Source: Tenodera sinensis (taxonomy: Eukaryota; Arthropoda; Insecta; Mantodea; Mantidae). Taken from it: DNA of 64,000 nucleotides. Where the stretch lies: NCBI GenBank assembly GCA_030765045.1, contig CM060963.1, forward strand, positions 119,789,735 through 119,853,734, written 5' to 3'. Every line of letters begins with the position of its first letter. Positions within the stretch are counted from its first letter, which is position 1. Shown here one piece after another: positions 63,745 through 64,000 of this stretch. The position numbers and the translations under genes were made by a program. The notes under the pieces are model-generated. The model was given only the letters and a program-made list of their open reading frames with translations. It did not search any database and had not been told where the DNA came from.

Positions 63745-64000
63745 TGTTAATTATTATTTATTTATCCCAACAAACTTACTGTTGGTGTTTTTAAACACAC
63801 AAGCCGTGTGTGGGCAAAGTTTGAGAGGTAGAACTGGAACTTAAAAATTCAATGCCACCAACAGTAAGTTTGTTGGCATAAATAATAATTACCATCTGAA
63901 GGTTATTTAATCCTGGGATATAAAGTACTTACAATAGTAAGTCACCATTGGGGTAATTTGTCTCTGATGTGAGACTGCCTTTGTGGTTTACCAGGAGAAA
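63745..64000. mobile_element. S1 SINE inverted junction, continuing past window
   Basis: A minus S1 body (63754-63856) ends at ttaaaaattcaatgcca. A plus copy starts directly with ccaacagtaagtttgttggc and runs into the next unit, ending at the window edge in ttaccaggagaaa. Another inverted tandem array probably continues to the right. Confidence 0.85.

Overview
This is A+T-rich, repeat-dense eukaryotic DNA. It has spliced exons with GT/AG boundaries, Penelope-like, Ty3/Gypsy, CR1-like and I-like retroelements, piggyBac, mariner and hAT-type DNA transposons, and tRNA-derived SINEs. The mix suggests an arthropod with a large genome, most likely an insect. That is inference; the species cannot be read from the sequence.

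The only host gene I can support is on the minus strand: an orthologue of RACGAP1 (centralspindlin RhoGAP; RacGAP50C/tumbleweed in flies). Three consecutive exons are visible: 49813-50089 (end of the C1 zinc finger, start of RhoGAP with the arginine finger), 47860-48110 and 30800-30929 (rest of RhoGAP). Reading phases agree at both junctions. The last two exons are separated by a 16.9-kb intron filled with mobile DNA. The gene's 5' exons must lie right of 64000. Its 3' exons were not found in 1-30800.

Layout, left to right. 1-9.5 kb holds a piggyBac relic between TTAA sites (961-1889), a Penelope RT scrap, a DUF4817-type transposase relic, a fold-back pair of SINEs, an hAT-like MITE, a short element with a LINE-like 3' tail, and 2.5 kb of diverged tandem repeats. 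10.2-17.8 kb is a decayed Ty3/Gypsy element (family A, minus). 17.8-22.1 kb holds diverged repeats, a Myb/SANT-like ORF beside a piggyBac-like end, two hairpin elements and another transposase relic. 22.3-27.9 kb is a giant palindrome of two near-identical Penelope-like elements with open 925-codon frames. 28-30 kb holds a CR1-like tail carrying a MITE, and a second-family Penelope relic.

30.8-50.1 kb is the RACGAP1 region. Its long intron contains a DUF4817-type relic, a mariner-like element interrupted by a CR1-like fragment, an internally deleted family-A Gypsy copy with an open RNase H-integrase frame, an unidentified TCTG-flanked DNA transposon inside another LINE-tailed short element, and a 5'-truncated I-like LINE. 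50.4-59.6 kb is a second Gypsy family (B, minus) split by a CR1-like element and by a hairpin Penelope derivative. 59.7-64 kb has a pogo/Tigger-like MITE, an inverted pair of SINE tandem arrays (326-bp period), a second SINE type, and another inverted SINE array running off the window.

Most elements are decayed. The Penelope pair looks young (a handful of differences over about 2.7 kb per arm). Target-site duplications and nesting give a partial insertion order. I found no CRISPR, operon or functional tRNA or rRNA gene. Coordinates were counted by hand and may be off by a base or two.
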